64,000 nucleotides of DNA from Bacillota bacterium (GCA_023415235.1 JAEZLP010000035.1:1-64000), one strand, 5' to 3'; positions 7,847 through 17,264 are shown, numbered from the stretch's first letter. Made by a program: numbers and translations. Notes: generated by a model from the sequence alone, not told the origin.

Positions 7847-9217
7847 CTATAAATCATGAACCAGGTTTCTCAGCCATTTTCTGGAGCGGAAGCGGCGTCT
7901 GCAGATGAACAGCTTGACCACTTCCTCCGTTTGCGCCATAAGAACGACAAGGTAGATGGGCAATCGAAGAAACAGGGCACCGAAGAATACCAGAGGGACC
8001 CCGATCAGCCAGACAGAACCCATCTCCACAAACATGGCAAACCGTGTATCTCCGCCGCACCGCAGAGTTCCTACGATATTGAGTCCGCTGTAGATCTTAA
8101 TCGGCATCATACAACCGTATATGAATAATATGAGCAGCGCATAGCGCTGTCCTTCCGCAGTGAAATTGAACAAGCGAATGATCAACTGAGAAGACAGGAT
8201 CAGCAAGATACCGGATACAGCCCCGACACAGACCCCGATCCGCAGGAGCCGTTTGGCCAGTGCAAAGGCGTAATCCATCTGCCCCATTCCGATCCGCTGT
8301 CCTACCAGAATGAGAAGGGCGTCTCCGAGGCTGAAGACAGCAAGGACAAACAGGGTGTTGATCGTATTGCTTGCCTGAACCGCAGCAAATTCCGTCACTC
8401 CCATCCTTCCGTAGGCGGCGTTGTAGGTCGCCATTCCCAGGCTCCACATGGTCTCATTGATCAACACCGGCACAGCGGTTATCAGAACCTTCAAAGCGAG
8501 CGTCCGCTGCCAGCCGACGAACTCGCCGAACTTCCCGGCAAGGGGATTTTTCCCGATGAAAATCACCGCAAGGTACAGGATCAGTTCCAGACATCTGGCA
8601 ATCGCGGTGGCTGCCGCCGCCCCTCTTACTCCCAGTTCCGGTGCGCCGAAGTGTCCGAATATGAGAATAAAATTCAGTATCGTGTTGGTGGAGAATACCA
8701 CTATGCTGATCTTCAGAGGCACGCTGGTCTGCTGGGTGGCCCGAAAAGAGGCTGACAGCGGAAAGGTGATTCCCAGCGTCAGAAAGCAGATTGCGGTAAT
8801 CCTGACATAGTCTTGTCCCAAGGCGATTACCTCAGGAATATCGGTAAACAGTCCCAGCAGCATTTCCGGTGCCAGTACCGCCGGAAGAAAGAACAGCATA
8901 CTGATGCAGGAACAGACTGCAACCGCAAAGCCTACTACCTTGCGGATGCTCTGGATATCCTTTCTGCCCCAGAACTGAGCCATAAAGGCGGAAGCGCCGC
9001 TGGCAAAGCCGAACATTACACCGAAGTGGACAAAGAACACCTGCGAAGAAAGCCCTACCGCAGCGAGCTCCACTTCACCCAGGCTGCCAACCATCAGGTT
9101 GTCCATAAGGTTCAGGGAGGATGTGATAAGGCTTTGCAATGCAATGGGAAGCGCGACCCTTGCCAGGGTCCTGTATAATGATTTGCTTTCTATTGTGATC
9201 GGTTGTTTATTTTCCAT
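7847..9217 (-). CDS. MATE family efflux transporter
   Basis: About 456 residues with twelve hydrophobic segments and the two-fold MATE repeat pattern (the N-half LPIALQSLITSSLNLMDNLM and the corresponding C-half segment LKVLITAVPVLINETMWSLG). The start is placed at ATG 9215-9217 (MENKQPITIES), which overlaps the end of wecB by 11 bases; a longer frame upstream only reads into wecB. MATE proteins export drugs or small organic cations using Na+ or H+ gradients. Being in a wec-type glycan unit it could alternatively move a lipid-linked or glycan precursor, but MATE differs from MVF/Wzx flippases. Confidence 0.88.
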   Translation of the reverse strand: MENKQPITIESKSLYRTLARVALPIALQSLITSSLNLMDNLMVGSLGEVELAAVGLSSQVFFVHFGVMFGFASGASAFMAQFWGRKDIQSIRKVVGFAVAVCSCISMLFFLPAVLAPEMLLGLFTDIPEVIALGQDYVRITAICFLTLGITFPLSASFRATQQTSVPLKISIVVFSTNTILNFILIFGHFGAPELGVRGAAAATAIARCLELILYLAVIFIGKNPLAGKFGEFVGWQRTLALKVLITAVPVLINETMWSLGMATYNAAYGRMGVTEFAAVQASNTINTLFVLAVFSLGDALLILVGQRIGMGQMDYAFALAKRLLRIGVCVGAVSGILLILSSQLIIRLFNFTAEGQRYALLILFIYGCMMPIKIYSGLNIVGTLRCGGDTRFAMFVEMGSVWLIGVPLVFFGALFLRLPIYLVVLMAQTEEVVKLFICRRRFRSRKWLRNLVHDL

Positions 9218-10316
9218 AATCCCGCAGTACTTGGATAATCCTGTCGCAGGCATGACCGTCGCCGTAGGGGTTGACCGCATGAGCCATCCTGCTGTATGCC
9301 GCTTGGTCCGTGAGAAGCTCTCTCGTCATCCGATAGATCGTATCCCTCGAAACACCAGCCAGCTTGACCGTACCTGCTTCAATGGCCTCCGGCCGCTCTG
9401 TTTCCCTTCTCACCACCAGGACCGGTTTCCCAAGGGAAGGAGCCTCCTCCTGCATTCCTCCGGAATCGGTTATGATGAGATGGGATTTAGCCATAAGGTT
9501 TACAAAGGGCTGGTACTGCAGCGGTTCGATCAGATGGATTCTGCCTGAGTTCCCAAGAACCTTGTTGGCGGTTTCTCTGACCTTCGGGTTCATATGAACG
9601 GGATAAATGATTTCCGTATCAATAAACTCAGCGGCGATATCACGAATCGCGGTGAAAATCTGTTCCATGTTCTCGCCCAGATTCTCTCTGCGGTGACAGG
9701 TTACCGTAATTACTCTCCTATTATCAAAATCAATCGTACGTAAGGTTTCATCTTCAAAATCGTAGGGTTTTCCGGCCACCTGAAGCAGCGCGTCAATGAC
9801 CGTATTCCCGGTAATAAAAATTGCTTCCTCCGGAATTCCTTCCCGGATCAGATTCTGTCGGTTCCGTTCTGTCGGAGCGAAATGCAGATCTGCGATATGT
9901 CCCGTCATAATCCGGTTCATCTCCTCCGGATAAGGGGAATACTTGTCTCCGGTTCTCAGCCCCGCCTCCACGTGCCCAACCGGAATCTGCTGATAGAACG
10001 CGGCGAGGGATGCGGCAAAGGTGGTTGTCGTGTCGCCGTGAACCAGCACGATATCCGGTGTTTCCTTCCGGAAGACCTCCTCCAGACCCATCAGAACGTT
10101 GGATGTGATCTGGCTGATGGTCTGGTTCTGTTTCATAATATTCAGGTCATAATCGGGAACCAGCTCGAAAAGCTCCAAAACCTGATCCAGCATTTCCCTG
10201 TGCTGGGCGGTCACGCATAAGACCGACCGGATTCCCGGTTCCTCATTGAGCTTCTTTACAAGAGGCGCCATCTTAATGGCCTCGGGTCTTGTTCCAAATA
10301 CGGTTAATACTTTCAT
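9207..10316 (-). CDS. wecB: UDP-N-acetylglucosamine 2-epimerase (non-hydrolysing)
   Basis: A 369-residue enzyme interconverting UDP-GlcNAc and UDP-ManNAc for teichoic-acid or capsule linkage units. It shows the family start KVLTVFGTRPEAIKMAPL, then VHGDTTTTFAASLAAFY, GHVEAGLRTGD, the catalytic-region TCHRRENLGENM, and SDSGGMQEEAPSLGKPVLV. The start overlaps the stop of the wecA-like gene by four bases (ATGA), so the two are coupled. Confidence 0.96.
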   Translation of the reverse strand: MKVLTVFGTRPEAIKMAPLVKKLNEEPGIRSVLCVTAQHREMLDQVLELFELVPDYDLNIMKQNQTISQITSNVLMGLEEVFRKETPDIVLVHGDTTTTFAASLAAFYQQIPVGHVEAGLRTGDKYSPYPEEMNRIMTGHIADLHFAPTERNRQNLIREGIPEEAIFITGNTVIDALLQVAGKPYDFEDETLRTIDFDNRRVITVTCHRRENLGENMEQIFTAIRDIAAEFIDTEIIYPVHMNPKVRETANKVLGNSGRIHLIEPLQYQPFVNLMAKSHLIITDSGGMQEEAPSLGKPVLVVRRETERPEAIEAGTVKLAGVSRDTIYRMTRELLTDQAAYSRMAHAVNPYGDGHACDRIIQVLRDYGK

Positions 10317-11395
10317 TGCTTCGCCTCCTTGCTCTTCTTTTCCTGCTTTTCCAGCACCTCTGTATTGACTGCCTTCAGGTTCAGTCCTGTGCTATTGGGA
10401 TCGGTCAGGAAAACATAGATGAAGGTTGCGGCAATTATGATCAACAGCGCCGATTCGATGAGCAGATCCCGGCTCATGACGATGGCCGCGACCCCCATGA
10501 CTCCGCTAATTCCGTAAAGGGTCAGCACCGCCCTTCTCTGTCCCAGTCCCGCAGCCATGAGACGATGATGGAGATGGCCTTTATCTGCCTCCATAATCGG
10601 ACGTCTATTGATTAATCTTCTGAGAATGGCAAAGGCGGTGTCGAATATGGGAAGACCGAGCACCAGGACGGGAACTACGGTTGCCAGCATGGTGGCGCTC
10701 TTCATCGGGCTCATCACCGAAAATCCGGCGAGCATAAAGCCCAAAAACAGCGCTCCGCCGTCTCCCATGAAAATTTTAGCCGGATTGAAGTTGAAGGGAA
10801 GAAAACCCAGAGCTCCTCCCGCTATGGCGAGCATTGCCATGGAAGCTTCAGTACTCCCGTTGATATAGGCGATGTATGCGATGGATATGGATGCGATAAA
10901 CGCCACGCCTCCCGCCAATCCATCCAGTCCGTCGATGAGATTGATGGTATTGGTGATACCTACGATCCAAACCACGGTCACAATCAAGCTTACGATCCAC
11001 GGGAAGAAATAGTAGCCTTCTCCGAAGGGATTTCCGATGAAGTCAATCCTTACGCTGAACTGAAACAGAATAAACGCGCACAGGATCTGGCACGCCAGCT
11101 TCAATTTGGCCGGCAGATTCTTAAGATCGTCAATGATTCCCACCAAGAAGATCAGGGTGCCTCCCGCGATGAGTCCCGCAAGCTTTGTATTGAACGGGAG
11201 AAAAATCAGCATGGACGTTATTGTTCCGATGTATATCGCCATCCCGCCGAATCTTGGCATGGCCTTCGTGTGCATTCTGCGATTGTCCTTGGGTATATCC
11301 ACCGCCCCGATTTTCGGAGCAATCTTGATTGCCACCGGTGTAAAGATCAGTGCTAATAGAAATGCCGTTATAAATATCAGTAAATATTGAGTCAT
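10313..11395 (-). CDS. wecA: Undecaprenyl-phosphate GlcNAc-1-phosphate transferase (WecA/TagO family)
   Basis: A 360-residue polytopic protein of the MraY/WecA family that loads GlcNAc-1-phosphate on undecaprenyl phosphate at the membrane. Diagnostic sites are DIPKDNRRMHTKAMPRFGG at the N-terminus, the aspartate-rich GIIDDLKNLPAK, NTINLIDGLDGLAGG, FLPFNFNPAKIFMGDGGALFLG, and the HLHHRL motif near residue 270. Coupled to wecB, it probably starts wall teichoic acid or another undecaprenyl-linked glycan. Confidence 0.94.
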   Translation of the reverse strand: MTQYLLIFITAFLLALIFTPVAIKIAPKIGAVDIPKDNRRMHTKAMPRFGGMAIYIGTITSMLIFLPFNTKLAGLIAGGTLIFLVGIIDDLKNLPAKLKLACQILCAFILFQFSVRIDFIGNPFGEGYYFFPWIVSLIVTVVWIVGITNTINLIDGLDGLAGGVAFIASISIAYIAYINGSTEASMAMLAIAGGALGFLPFNFNPAKIFMGDGGALFLGFMLAGFSVMSPMKSATMLATVVPVLVLGLPIFDTAFAILRRLINRRPIMEADKGHLHHRLMAAGLGQRRAVLTLYGISGVMGVAAIVMSRDLLIESALLIIIAATFIYVFLTDPNSTGLNLKAVNTEVLEKQEKKSKEAKQ

Positions 11396-11436
11396 GTTCC
11401 TGTCCTTCCTAACCCTTTTCCCCTATGTATTTTAGC

Positions 11437-11892
11437 TTATTTTATATCGTCGAACATTTCAATTTCCAGTCCCGCTTCCTTCAGAATTTCCAGCGAGAGT
11501 TCATCCGGATAGCCCTCCTTGACTACGATTCTGGTCAAGCCGGCATTGATGATCATCTTGGCGCAGATCACGCAGGGCTGGTGTGTGCAGTAAATGGTGC
11601 CACCGGCGATGCTCTGTCCCAGATGGGCAGCCTGAATGATAGCATTCTGTTCCGCATGAAGGGCCATGCAAAGCTCGTGTCTCTGTCCCGACGGTACATT
11701 CAGCTTCTGTCTCAGGCAGCCGCCCCGTTCCTCGCAATGCTTGATTCCGATGGGCGCTCCGTTGTATCCCGTGGCCATGATCCTCTTGTCCTTCACAATA
11801 ACCGCTCCGACCTGCCTTCTCATGCAGGTGGATCTCTTCTGCGTCACTTCCGCCATTTCCATAAAGTATTGATCCCAACTCGGTCTGTCCAT
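11437..11892 (-). CDS. comEB: dCMP deaminase (ComEB family)
   Basis: A 151-residue zinc deaminase that turns dCMP into dUMP for dTMP synthesis. The zinc-binding catalytic motif HAEQNAI (His and Glu) and the PCVICAKMIINAGL dicysteine motif are both present, and the N-terminal TCMRRQVGAVIV segment is typical. AAAGGAG lies six bases before the ATG at 11890-11892. It appears to head the comEB-wecA-wecB-MATE unit; the preceding intergenic spacer is full of degenerate tandem repeats. Confidence 0.94.
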   Translation of the reverse strand: MDRPSWDQYFMEMAEVTQKRSTCMRRQVGAVIVKDKRIMATGYNGAPIGIKHCEERGGCLRQKLNVPSGQRHELCMALHAEQNAIIQAAHLGQSIAGGTIYCTHQPCVICAKMIINAGLTRIVVKEGYPDELSLEILKEAGLEIEMFDDIK

Positions 11893-11911
11893 ACGCTTCT
11901 CCTTTTAAAAT

Positions 11912-11995
11912 CCATTTTCTGTAATTTCAAAAACCATTTATTGTAATTTTAGAGCCATTTATTGTAGCCTTAATACCATTTACTATTGTAACATC
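11912..11995. repeat. Four degenerate 21-22 bp tandem repeats upstream of comEB
   Basis: The core CCATTTATTGTA recurs at 11912, 11934, 11955 and 11976 (spacing 22, 21, 21) with AT-rich spacers. Read on the minus strand the unit is close to TTACAATAAATGG plus an AT-rich run. The copy nearest comEB runs into the ribosome-binding site. No known operator family was recognised. Confidence 0.75.
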
Positions 11996-12014
11996 GTATC
12001 CCCGATTTACCAAG

Positions 12015-12085
12015 CTTGTCCTGTATTTTAATTGCAGCTCTAGGCTTGTCCTGTATTTTTATTCCAGCACCACCTGTATTCCAGT
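12015..12085. repeat. 30-bp direct repeat between metH and comEB
   Basis: CTTGTCCTGTATTTT begins at 12015 and again at 12045, exactly 30 bases apart, and a partial third copy CCTGTATTCCAG begins at 12073. The block lies just downstream of the metH stop codon. It contains no clear terminator hairpin. Confidence 0.65.
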
Positions 12086-12098
12086 ACGCGCCTCGGCC

Positions 12099-14558
12099 TT
12101 ATTTATCGCCTTTAAAAATACGGTTTGCAACCCTTACCGTATCCATTGCCTCCTTGCAATAGAAATCCGCCCCTATCTTCTCCGCATAGTCGGCGGTCAG
12201 TACAGCTCCACCAACTGCGGTAACACAGTCCAGACCGGCGTCCTTCAACGCTTTAATGGTCTTTTCCATATTGACGACGGTGGTGGTCATAAGAGCGGAG
12301 AGACCTACCATTCGGATATTGCCTCTTTTGGCCTCCTCTACCACCCTTTCGATGGCAACATCCTTTCCCAGATCCACAACCTCGTATCCATAATTCTCCA
12401 GCAGCACCTTTACGATATTCTTTCCGATATCGTGAATGTCGCCCTGCACCGTGGCCAGAATCACCTTTCCATAGGAGATGTTTTCCCCTGAAGCCTTCAT
12501 CGCTTCCTTCAATACGGCAAAGGCTGCCTTTACCGTATCGGCGGATTTGATCAGCTGGGGCAGAAAGCTTGCGCCGCTTTCATAATCCTTTCCGACGGTT
12601 TCAAGCGCCGGTATGATAATCTCCTCCACGATCCCGAGCGGAGTTTTGGTTTTCAGCAGCTCCTCCGCCGCTTTCGCCGCACGGTCTTCGTAACCCTCTA
12701 TGATAATTTCTTCCAGCGAAACCTCCCGCTCTTCCTTTCGGCTGCTGTCCGGGGTTTTCGCTGCCGATCCATCAACCTGTGCGCTGCCGTAAATACAGAT
12801 ATAATCTTTGGATTCGGCATCCTTTCCGCTCAGGGCGGAAAATGCCCGAATGGTATCCACGTATTCCGGCACCAGAGGGTCCGTAATGGGGGCGTCCAGC
12901 CCGGCTTCCAGGGCCATGGCAAGAAATGTCCGGTTCAGCAGCTTTCGTTCCGGCAGTCCAAAGGAGATGTTGCTTGCTCCCAGGGTTGTCTTAACGCCAT
13001 ACTGCTTTTTCACCCGGCGGATTGCTTCCAGAGTATCCCTTCCCGCGTTCTGTTGAGCGGATACGGTCAGAGTCAGACAATCCACGACGATTCTTTCTCT
13101 GCCGATCCCATAAGCTGCTGCTGTATTGATGATTTTTTCAGCAATCGAAATGCGTTCATCCGCATTCTTCGGAAGTCCCTTTTCATCCAGCGTCAGCGCG
13201 ATCACGCAGGCGCCGTATTTTTTCACAATGGGAAAAATCGTCTCCATGCTTTCTTTTTTCCCGTTGACGGAGTTGATCATGGGTTTTCCGTTATAGTATC
13301 TGGCCGCCGCCTCGATTACCCTATGGTCCGCGCTGTCGATCTGAAGGGGCACGGATACCACGGAGGAAACCTTTCGGATTGCTTCCAGCATCATTTCATA
13401 TTCATCGATTTCAGGCAGTCCAACATTGATGTCGAGAATCTCGGCGCCGGCCTTTACCTGTGAAATCGCTTCATTTTCTATATAGCTCAGATCCTTCGCC
13501 TTCAGAGCTTCCTTCAAAAGCTTCTTGCCCGTGGGATTGATGCGCTCCCCGATGATGCGGATTCTGTCGTCCAGAATCACGGTTTCGGTGGATGAGCTGA
13601 CCGCTGTGACCGCCTTTTCTATTCTGATCTTTTCAACGTCGGCGGACAAGGCGGGATAATCCTTGTTTTCCACGCTTTTTACTAGAGCCGCAATATATTC
13701 CGGATTGGTTCCGCAGCAGCCGCCCGCTATGGCGATTCCAGCATTCAGGAGCTCCTGCATTGCCTCCACATACGCATCAATATCCACGTCGTATACGGTC
13801 TCGCCGTCCACGACTCTCGGCAGTCCGGCGTTAGGCTGGACCAAAACCGGCAGCTTGGAATATGCGAGAATTTGTTTTGCAATTCCGATGATCTGCTTCG
13901 GTCCCAGGGAACAGTTGATACCCAGAGCATCGATGCCCAGGTCCTGCAGGATGTTCACCGCAGTCAGCGGGTCGGAGCCCATGAGCATCCTTCCGTCCTC
14001 TTGAAAGGTCACAGAACAGAATACCGGCAGATCGCAGTTTTCTTTGGCGGCCAGCACGCCGGCTTTCAGCTCGTAGATATCCGTAAAGGTTTCAAAGAAA
14101 ATAAAGTCGGCTCCCGCATCCACCCCAGCAAGAATCTGTTCTTTGAACATGTCATAAGCTTCGTCAAAGGGAAGATCTCCCACGGGTTCCATCAGTCTGC
14201 CGATAGGCGCCACGTCCATGCCGACAAATTTTTCACCCGGCTTCTTTCCCCGGGCTCTCTCCTCCTCCGAAACGCGTTTTGCGGCCTCGCGGGCGAGATG
14301 GACAGCCTGTGTGACGACCTCTTGAACCGTGTATCCAGAACCCGCAAGCTTATATCGATTGCATCCGAAGGTATTGGTGGAGACAAAGTCGCTCCCTGCC
14401 CTGTAGTAGGCTTCATGAATCTTTGTGATGACGTCGGGGTTGGTGAAATTGAAGGCCTCAGGAAGCTCCCCTGCGCCCAAGCCATATTTCTGCATCATGG
14501 TGCCCATGGCGCCGTCGCAGATGATAATCTTCTTCCCAAATAAATCCGTTATTTTCAT
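12099..14558 (-). CDS. metH: Cobalamin-dependent methionine synthase lacking the reactivation domain
   Basis: About 819 residues. In order: the homocysteine domain with zinc-ligand motifs GINCSLG and GGCCGTNPE, the pterin-binding domain starting RIRIIGERINPTGKKLLKEA, the helical cap, and the B12-binding Rossmann domain with the axial histidine in DIHDIGKNIV. The C-terminal AdoMet reactivation domain of Escherichia coli MetH (about 1,227 residues) is absent, as in many clostridial forms. The start is placed at the ATG 14556-14558. A GTG five codons upstream (14571-14573), nine bases after GGAGGAG, is an equally credible start. It follows metF, which makes its methyl donor. Confidence 0.92.
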   Translation of the reverse strand: MKITDLFGKKIIICDGAMGTMMQKYGLGAGELPEAFNFTNPDVITKIHEAYYRAGSDFVSTNTFGCNRYKLAGSGYTVQEVVTQAVHLAREAAKRVSEEERARGKKPGEKFVGMDVAPIGRLMEPVGDLPFDEAYDMFKEQILAGVDAGADFIFFETFTDIYELKAGVLAAKENCDLPVFCSVTFQEDGRMLMGSDPLTAVNILQDLGIDALGINCSLGPKQIIGIAKQILAYSKLPVLVQPNAGLPRVVDGETVYDVDIDAYVEAMQELLNAGIAIAGGCCGTNPEYIAALVKSVENKDYPALSADVEKIRIEKAVTAVSSSTETVILDDRIRIIGERINPTGKKLLKEALKAKDLSYIENEAISQVKAGAEILDINVGLPEIDEYEMMLEAIRKVSSVVSVPLQIDSADHRVIEAAARYYNGKPMINSVNGKKESMETIFPIVKKYGACVIALTLDEKGLPKNADERISIAEKIINTAAAYGIGRERIVVDCLTLTVSAQQNAGRDTLEAIRRVKKQYGVKTTLGASNISFGLPERKLLNRTFLAMALEAGLDAPITDPLVPEYVDTIRAFSALSGKDAESKDYICIYGSAQVDGSAAKTPDSSRKEEREVSLEEIIIEGYEDRAAKAAEELLKTKTPLGIVEEIIIPALETVGKDYESGASFLPQLIKSADTVKAAFAVLKEAMKASGENISYGKVILATVQGDIHDIGKNIVKVLLENYGYEVVDLGKDVAIERVVEEAKRGNIRMVGLSALMTTTVVNMEKTIKALKDAGLDCVTAVGGAVLTADYAEKIGADFYCKEAMDTVRVANRIFKGDK

Positions 14559-14607
14559 CGTCTTCTCTTTCACCTCGTCTCTCTCCTCCAAATCAAGCCA
14601 TGGATGC

Positions 14608-15489
14608 TCAATTCTGAAGCTTTCTGATATTTTCTATGTTGCCGATTATCCTTTTTGCGGTATCGGATTTGTTCATGGTATATAAATGGATTCCCCGGAC
14701 TCCCCAGGCCATAAGGTCTATGATCTGTTCGATAGCATAGGCTTCTCCGGCCTCCTTCAACGCCGCGGGATTATCCTCATACCGGTCCATGATCCTCCTA
14801 AGCTTTGCAGGAATAGCGCAACCCGCAAGCTTGGTCATCCTGATGATCTGGTTTTTATTCAATACGGGCATAATCCCCGCCGAGACGGGCACATTGATTC
14901 CGGCAATATCGATTTCTTCCATAAATCGGTAAAAAAGCTCATTGTCGAAAAAAAGCTGGGTAATCAGAAAATCAGCTCCCTCAGCCACCTTTTCCCGCAG
15001 ATATTTGATATCCTTGACCTTGCTCTCGCAATTCACATGTCCTTCCGGATAGCAGGCGGCGCCGATGCAGAAGTCGCCTTCCGCTTTCACCTCCCTGATC
15101 AGATCCGCCGCATGAACGTATTGAAGGGGATTTGGGAACTCGAAGTCCGTATCCTCCGGAATATCGCCTCTCATGGCAAGAATGTTTTCTATATTATTCT
15201 CTCGCATTTCCCCGAAGGCATTTCTGATCTGCTCCTTGGTAGCGGATATGCAGGTCAGGTGCGCCAGACTCTCAATATGATACTCTTTCTTTATTTTGGA
15301 AGCAATTTCCACCGTCCTGTCCTTGGCCTTTCCCCCGGCCCCGTAGGTCACGCTGATAAAGTCCGGATTCAGGTGCTGCAGCTCATCAAGAGTTTTAAAT
15401 ACCGTTTCCACCGGAGAATCCAATTTGGGAGGAAAAACCTCCAACGAGATTACGGTTTTTTTCATTTCGTATAAATCTCTAATCTTCAT
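14608..15489 (-). CDS. metF: Methylenetetrahydrofolate reductase
   Basis: A 293-residue flavoenzyme that reduces 5,10-methylene-THF to 5-methyl-THF. It shows the family start SLEVFPPKLDS, the SVTYGAGGKAKDRTVEIASKI segment, the LAMRGDIPED flavin site and the FLITQLFFDNELFYRFM motif. It lies between truA (12-base gap) and metH and so feeds methionine synthesis directly. AAAGGAG is six bases before the ATG. Confidence 0.95.
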   Translation of the reverse strand: MKIRDLYEMKKTVISLEVFPPKLDSPVETVFKTLDELQHLNPDFISVTYGAGGKAKDRTVEIASKIKKEYHIESLAHLTCISATKEQIRNAFGEMRENNIENILAMRGDIPEDTDFEFPNPLQYVHAADLIREVKAEGDFCIGAACYPEGHVNCESKVKDIKYLREKVAEGADFLITQLFFDNELFYRFMEEIDIAGINVPVSAGIMPVLNKNQIIRMTKLAGCAIPAKLRRIMDRYEDNPAALKEAGEAYAIEQIIDLMAWGVRGIHLYTMNKSDTAKRIIGNIENIRKLQN

Positions 15490-15501
15490 ACCATTCTCCT
15501 T

Positions 15502-16311
15502 TCATTTGGGATCTGCAGCTCTTCGCAAAGCTTCCGCCTCAAAAAACACCTCCGCAAGGTACAAGCCCTGAGGCGGCGCGGTATGCCCCGCCATCCGCCG
15601 GTCCCTGCCTGCGATGATATCAGGCAGCTCATCGGGTCTTTTTTTGCCTAGGCCCACATCAACCAGAGTTCCTGTTATAATCCTTACCATATTATATAGA
15701 AAGCCGTCGCCGGTAATTTCATATTCTATCTGGTCACGCTCCGTACAAGTCAGCCTGGAGCTGTAGATCGTTCGCACCGTTGACTCCAGCTCCTTGCCCC
15801 CGGCCGCCTGAAAACACTTGAAATCCTTGGTACCAATCAGATGCGCAGCAGCCTCCCGCATCGCTTCCATATCAAGTGGCCGGCTTATCTGGTACCGGTA
15901 GTTTCTCTGAAAAGGGTCGGGATTCCGGGCGTTTTGAATCCTGTAGATATATTTCTTCCCCACCGCATCAAACCTTGCGTGGAAGTCTTCGGGAACCTCA
16001 CGGGCGGAAAGGATTGCCACATCGCCGGCGGCCTTTCTGCCTCTATCCGATTCTGCCGCGGCAAAGATTCCGTTGGCAACAACAGGGATCTTAGCTACGG
16101 GTATTCCGAATTCTGCCTTGAAGCTGGCCATTTGTCCGTAGGCGTGAACACCTGAGTCGGTCCTGCTTGTTCCGTTAATCCGGATCGGCTGTCCGCAGAT
16201 CATGCCCAGGACCCGTTCCACCTCCCCCTGAACGCTTCGCTTACCGGGCTGTATCTGCCAACCGCAGAAGCCGGTGCCGTCGTATGCAATTGTCAGAAGA
16301 ATATTTTTCAT
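15502..16311 (-). CDS. truA: tRNA pseudouridine synthase A
   Basis: A 269-residue TruA that modifies positions 38-40 of the tRNA anticodon arm. The catalytic aspartate is D52 in NGTSRTDSGVHAYGQ. The later FLYNMVRIITGTLVDVG motif is also typical. Length is normal for the family. It is cotranscribed with metF (12-base gap), a chance operon pairing with no obvious functional link. Confidence 0.95.
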   Translation of the reverse strand: MKNILLTIAYDGTGFCGWQIQPGKRSVQGEVERVLGMICGQPIRINGTSRTDSGVHAYGQMASFKAEFGIPVAKIPVVANGIFAAAESDRGRKAAGDVAILSAREVPEDFHARFDAVGKKYIYRIQNARNPDPFQRNYRYQISRPLDMEAMREAAAHLIGTKDFKCFQAAGGKELESTVRTIYSSRLTCTERDQIEYEITGDGFLYNMVRIITGTLVDVGLGKKRPDELPDIIAGRDRRMAGHTAPPQGLYLAEVFFEAEALRRAADPK

Positions 16312-16385
16312 CGCTTGCTTCCTGTTTGACTGATTGGCTGCTCGCTTCAGGATTGTTTCATTGTCGCCGCTGGATTCCGATTTAA

Positions 16386-16583
16386 TTAATCGTGACTGGC
16401 GAGCCCGTCTCCGCTGATGGGAATCGCTTCCCCGAGATAGGTGGGCTCCGGCTTGATCAGAATTTTAACAAAATCCCGATACATGGATTCGTAGGCATTG
16501 ACGGTCATCGGGGCTGCAAGTGCTGCTAAAAGGATGATAACAGCAATTAGTATGACGTTCCTTTTCTTCTTCGCTTTCATCAC
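16386..16583 (-). CDS. Small putative secreted or membrane-anchored protein, unknown
   Basis: A 65-residue frame with a basic start (MKAKKKRNV), a hydrophobic stretch (ILIAVIILLAALAAPMTVNA) ending in a signal-peptidase-like ANA-type site (VNAYE), and a short polar tail. The annotated start is GTG 16581-16583, whose first base overlaps the yhbY stop in TAGTGATG; an ATG follows as the second codon. No homologue is recognised. It may be a translationally coupled small membrane protein or a chance frame. Confidence 0.45.
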   Translation of the reverse strand: MMKAKKKRNVILIAVIILLAALAAPMTVNAYESMYRDFVKILIKPEPTYLGEAIPISGDGLASHD

Positions 16584-16876
16584 TACCGGGGCAATTCGAT
16601 CTGCTTGTGATCCTTCGATTCCCTGTAAAGGGTGAACTTCCTGCCGATTGCCTGGACATATTCGGCATTTAGCAGGCCGACTAATTCATTGGCCGCATTC
16701 TTGGGCACCAGTTCGCATCCCTCCTGGATTTTTACCTTGACCAGCTCCCTGTATTCCAGTCCCGTTTCCATCTCCTTCACAATGTTGTCTGTAATCCCCG
16801 CTTTTCCGATATATACCGTTGGTTCCAGCTCATGAGCCAGACTTCTTAAAAAGCTTCTCTGCTTGCTTGTAATCAT
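16583..16876 (-). CDS. yhbY: Ribosome assembly RNA-binding protein YhbY (CRM domain)
   Basis: A 97-residue single CRM-domain protein. The family pattern is clear: LTSKQR-type start (TSKQRSFLRSLAHELEPTVYIGKAGI), then the KVKIQEGC segment and the GLLNAEYVQAIGRKFTLYRES C-terminus. YhbY binds pre-50S particles. It is the first gene of a minus-strand group leading through a small peptide to truA-metF-metH. Confidence 0.9.
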   Translation of the reverse strand: MITSKQRSFLRSLAHELEPTVYIGKAGITDNIVKEMETGLEYRELVKVKIQEGCELVPKNAANELVGLLNAEYVQAIGRKFTLYRESKDHKQIELPR

Positions 16877-17113
16877 TTATTTACCATCTTTCTTTCTTCC
16901 TTGCGCCTTCTGTTTGAAAAAAGATCAGGGAAGGCGCGTCTTATTTTGTATCAGATTATTATACTATTATTTGGCGCAACGCGTCAAATCTATTCCTACC
17001 CTTTCGGTTCTTTTCGGAAGTAGCCCCCCGTGTTTTCGGAACGGTTCCGGGTGTCCCGGAAATATTCGCATCGGACCATTTTTTAAATATTTTGAAAATT
17101 TAATAAATAATGA

Positions 17114-17143
17114 TTGATATTTCCCTTGTCCTGATGGTAATAT
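17114..17143 (+). promoter_or_regulatory. Possible promoter before the paired hairpins
   Basis: TTGATA (17114-17119) and TAATAT (17138-17143) are 18 bases apart on the plus strand. A transcript from here would contain both hairpins at 17226-17313. The match is moderate. Confidence 0.3.
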
Positions 17144-17225
17144 AGTAAAAACAGAAATTTAATAGATCATAGAAATGCCTTTTTTGATACAGAATACTAC
17201 TACTCCATTAAACTCATACAACAAC

Positions 17226-17264
17226 ATAGAGAGGGGATGGCCATAACGGCTGTCCTCTCTCTAT
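17226..17264. repeat. 17-bp imperfect hairpin
   Basis: ATAGAGAGGGGATGGCC (17226-17242) pairs along its whole length with GGCTGTCCTCTCTCTAT (17248-17264) if three G-U pairs are allowed in the plus-strand transcript. The G-U pairs break on the minus strand, which hints that the plus strand is the functional RNA. Confidence 0.6.
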
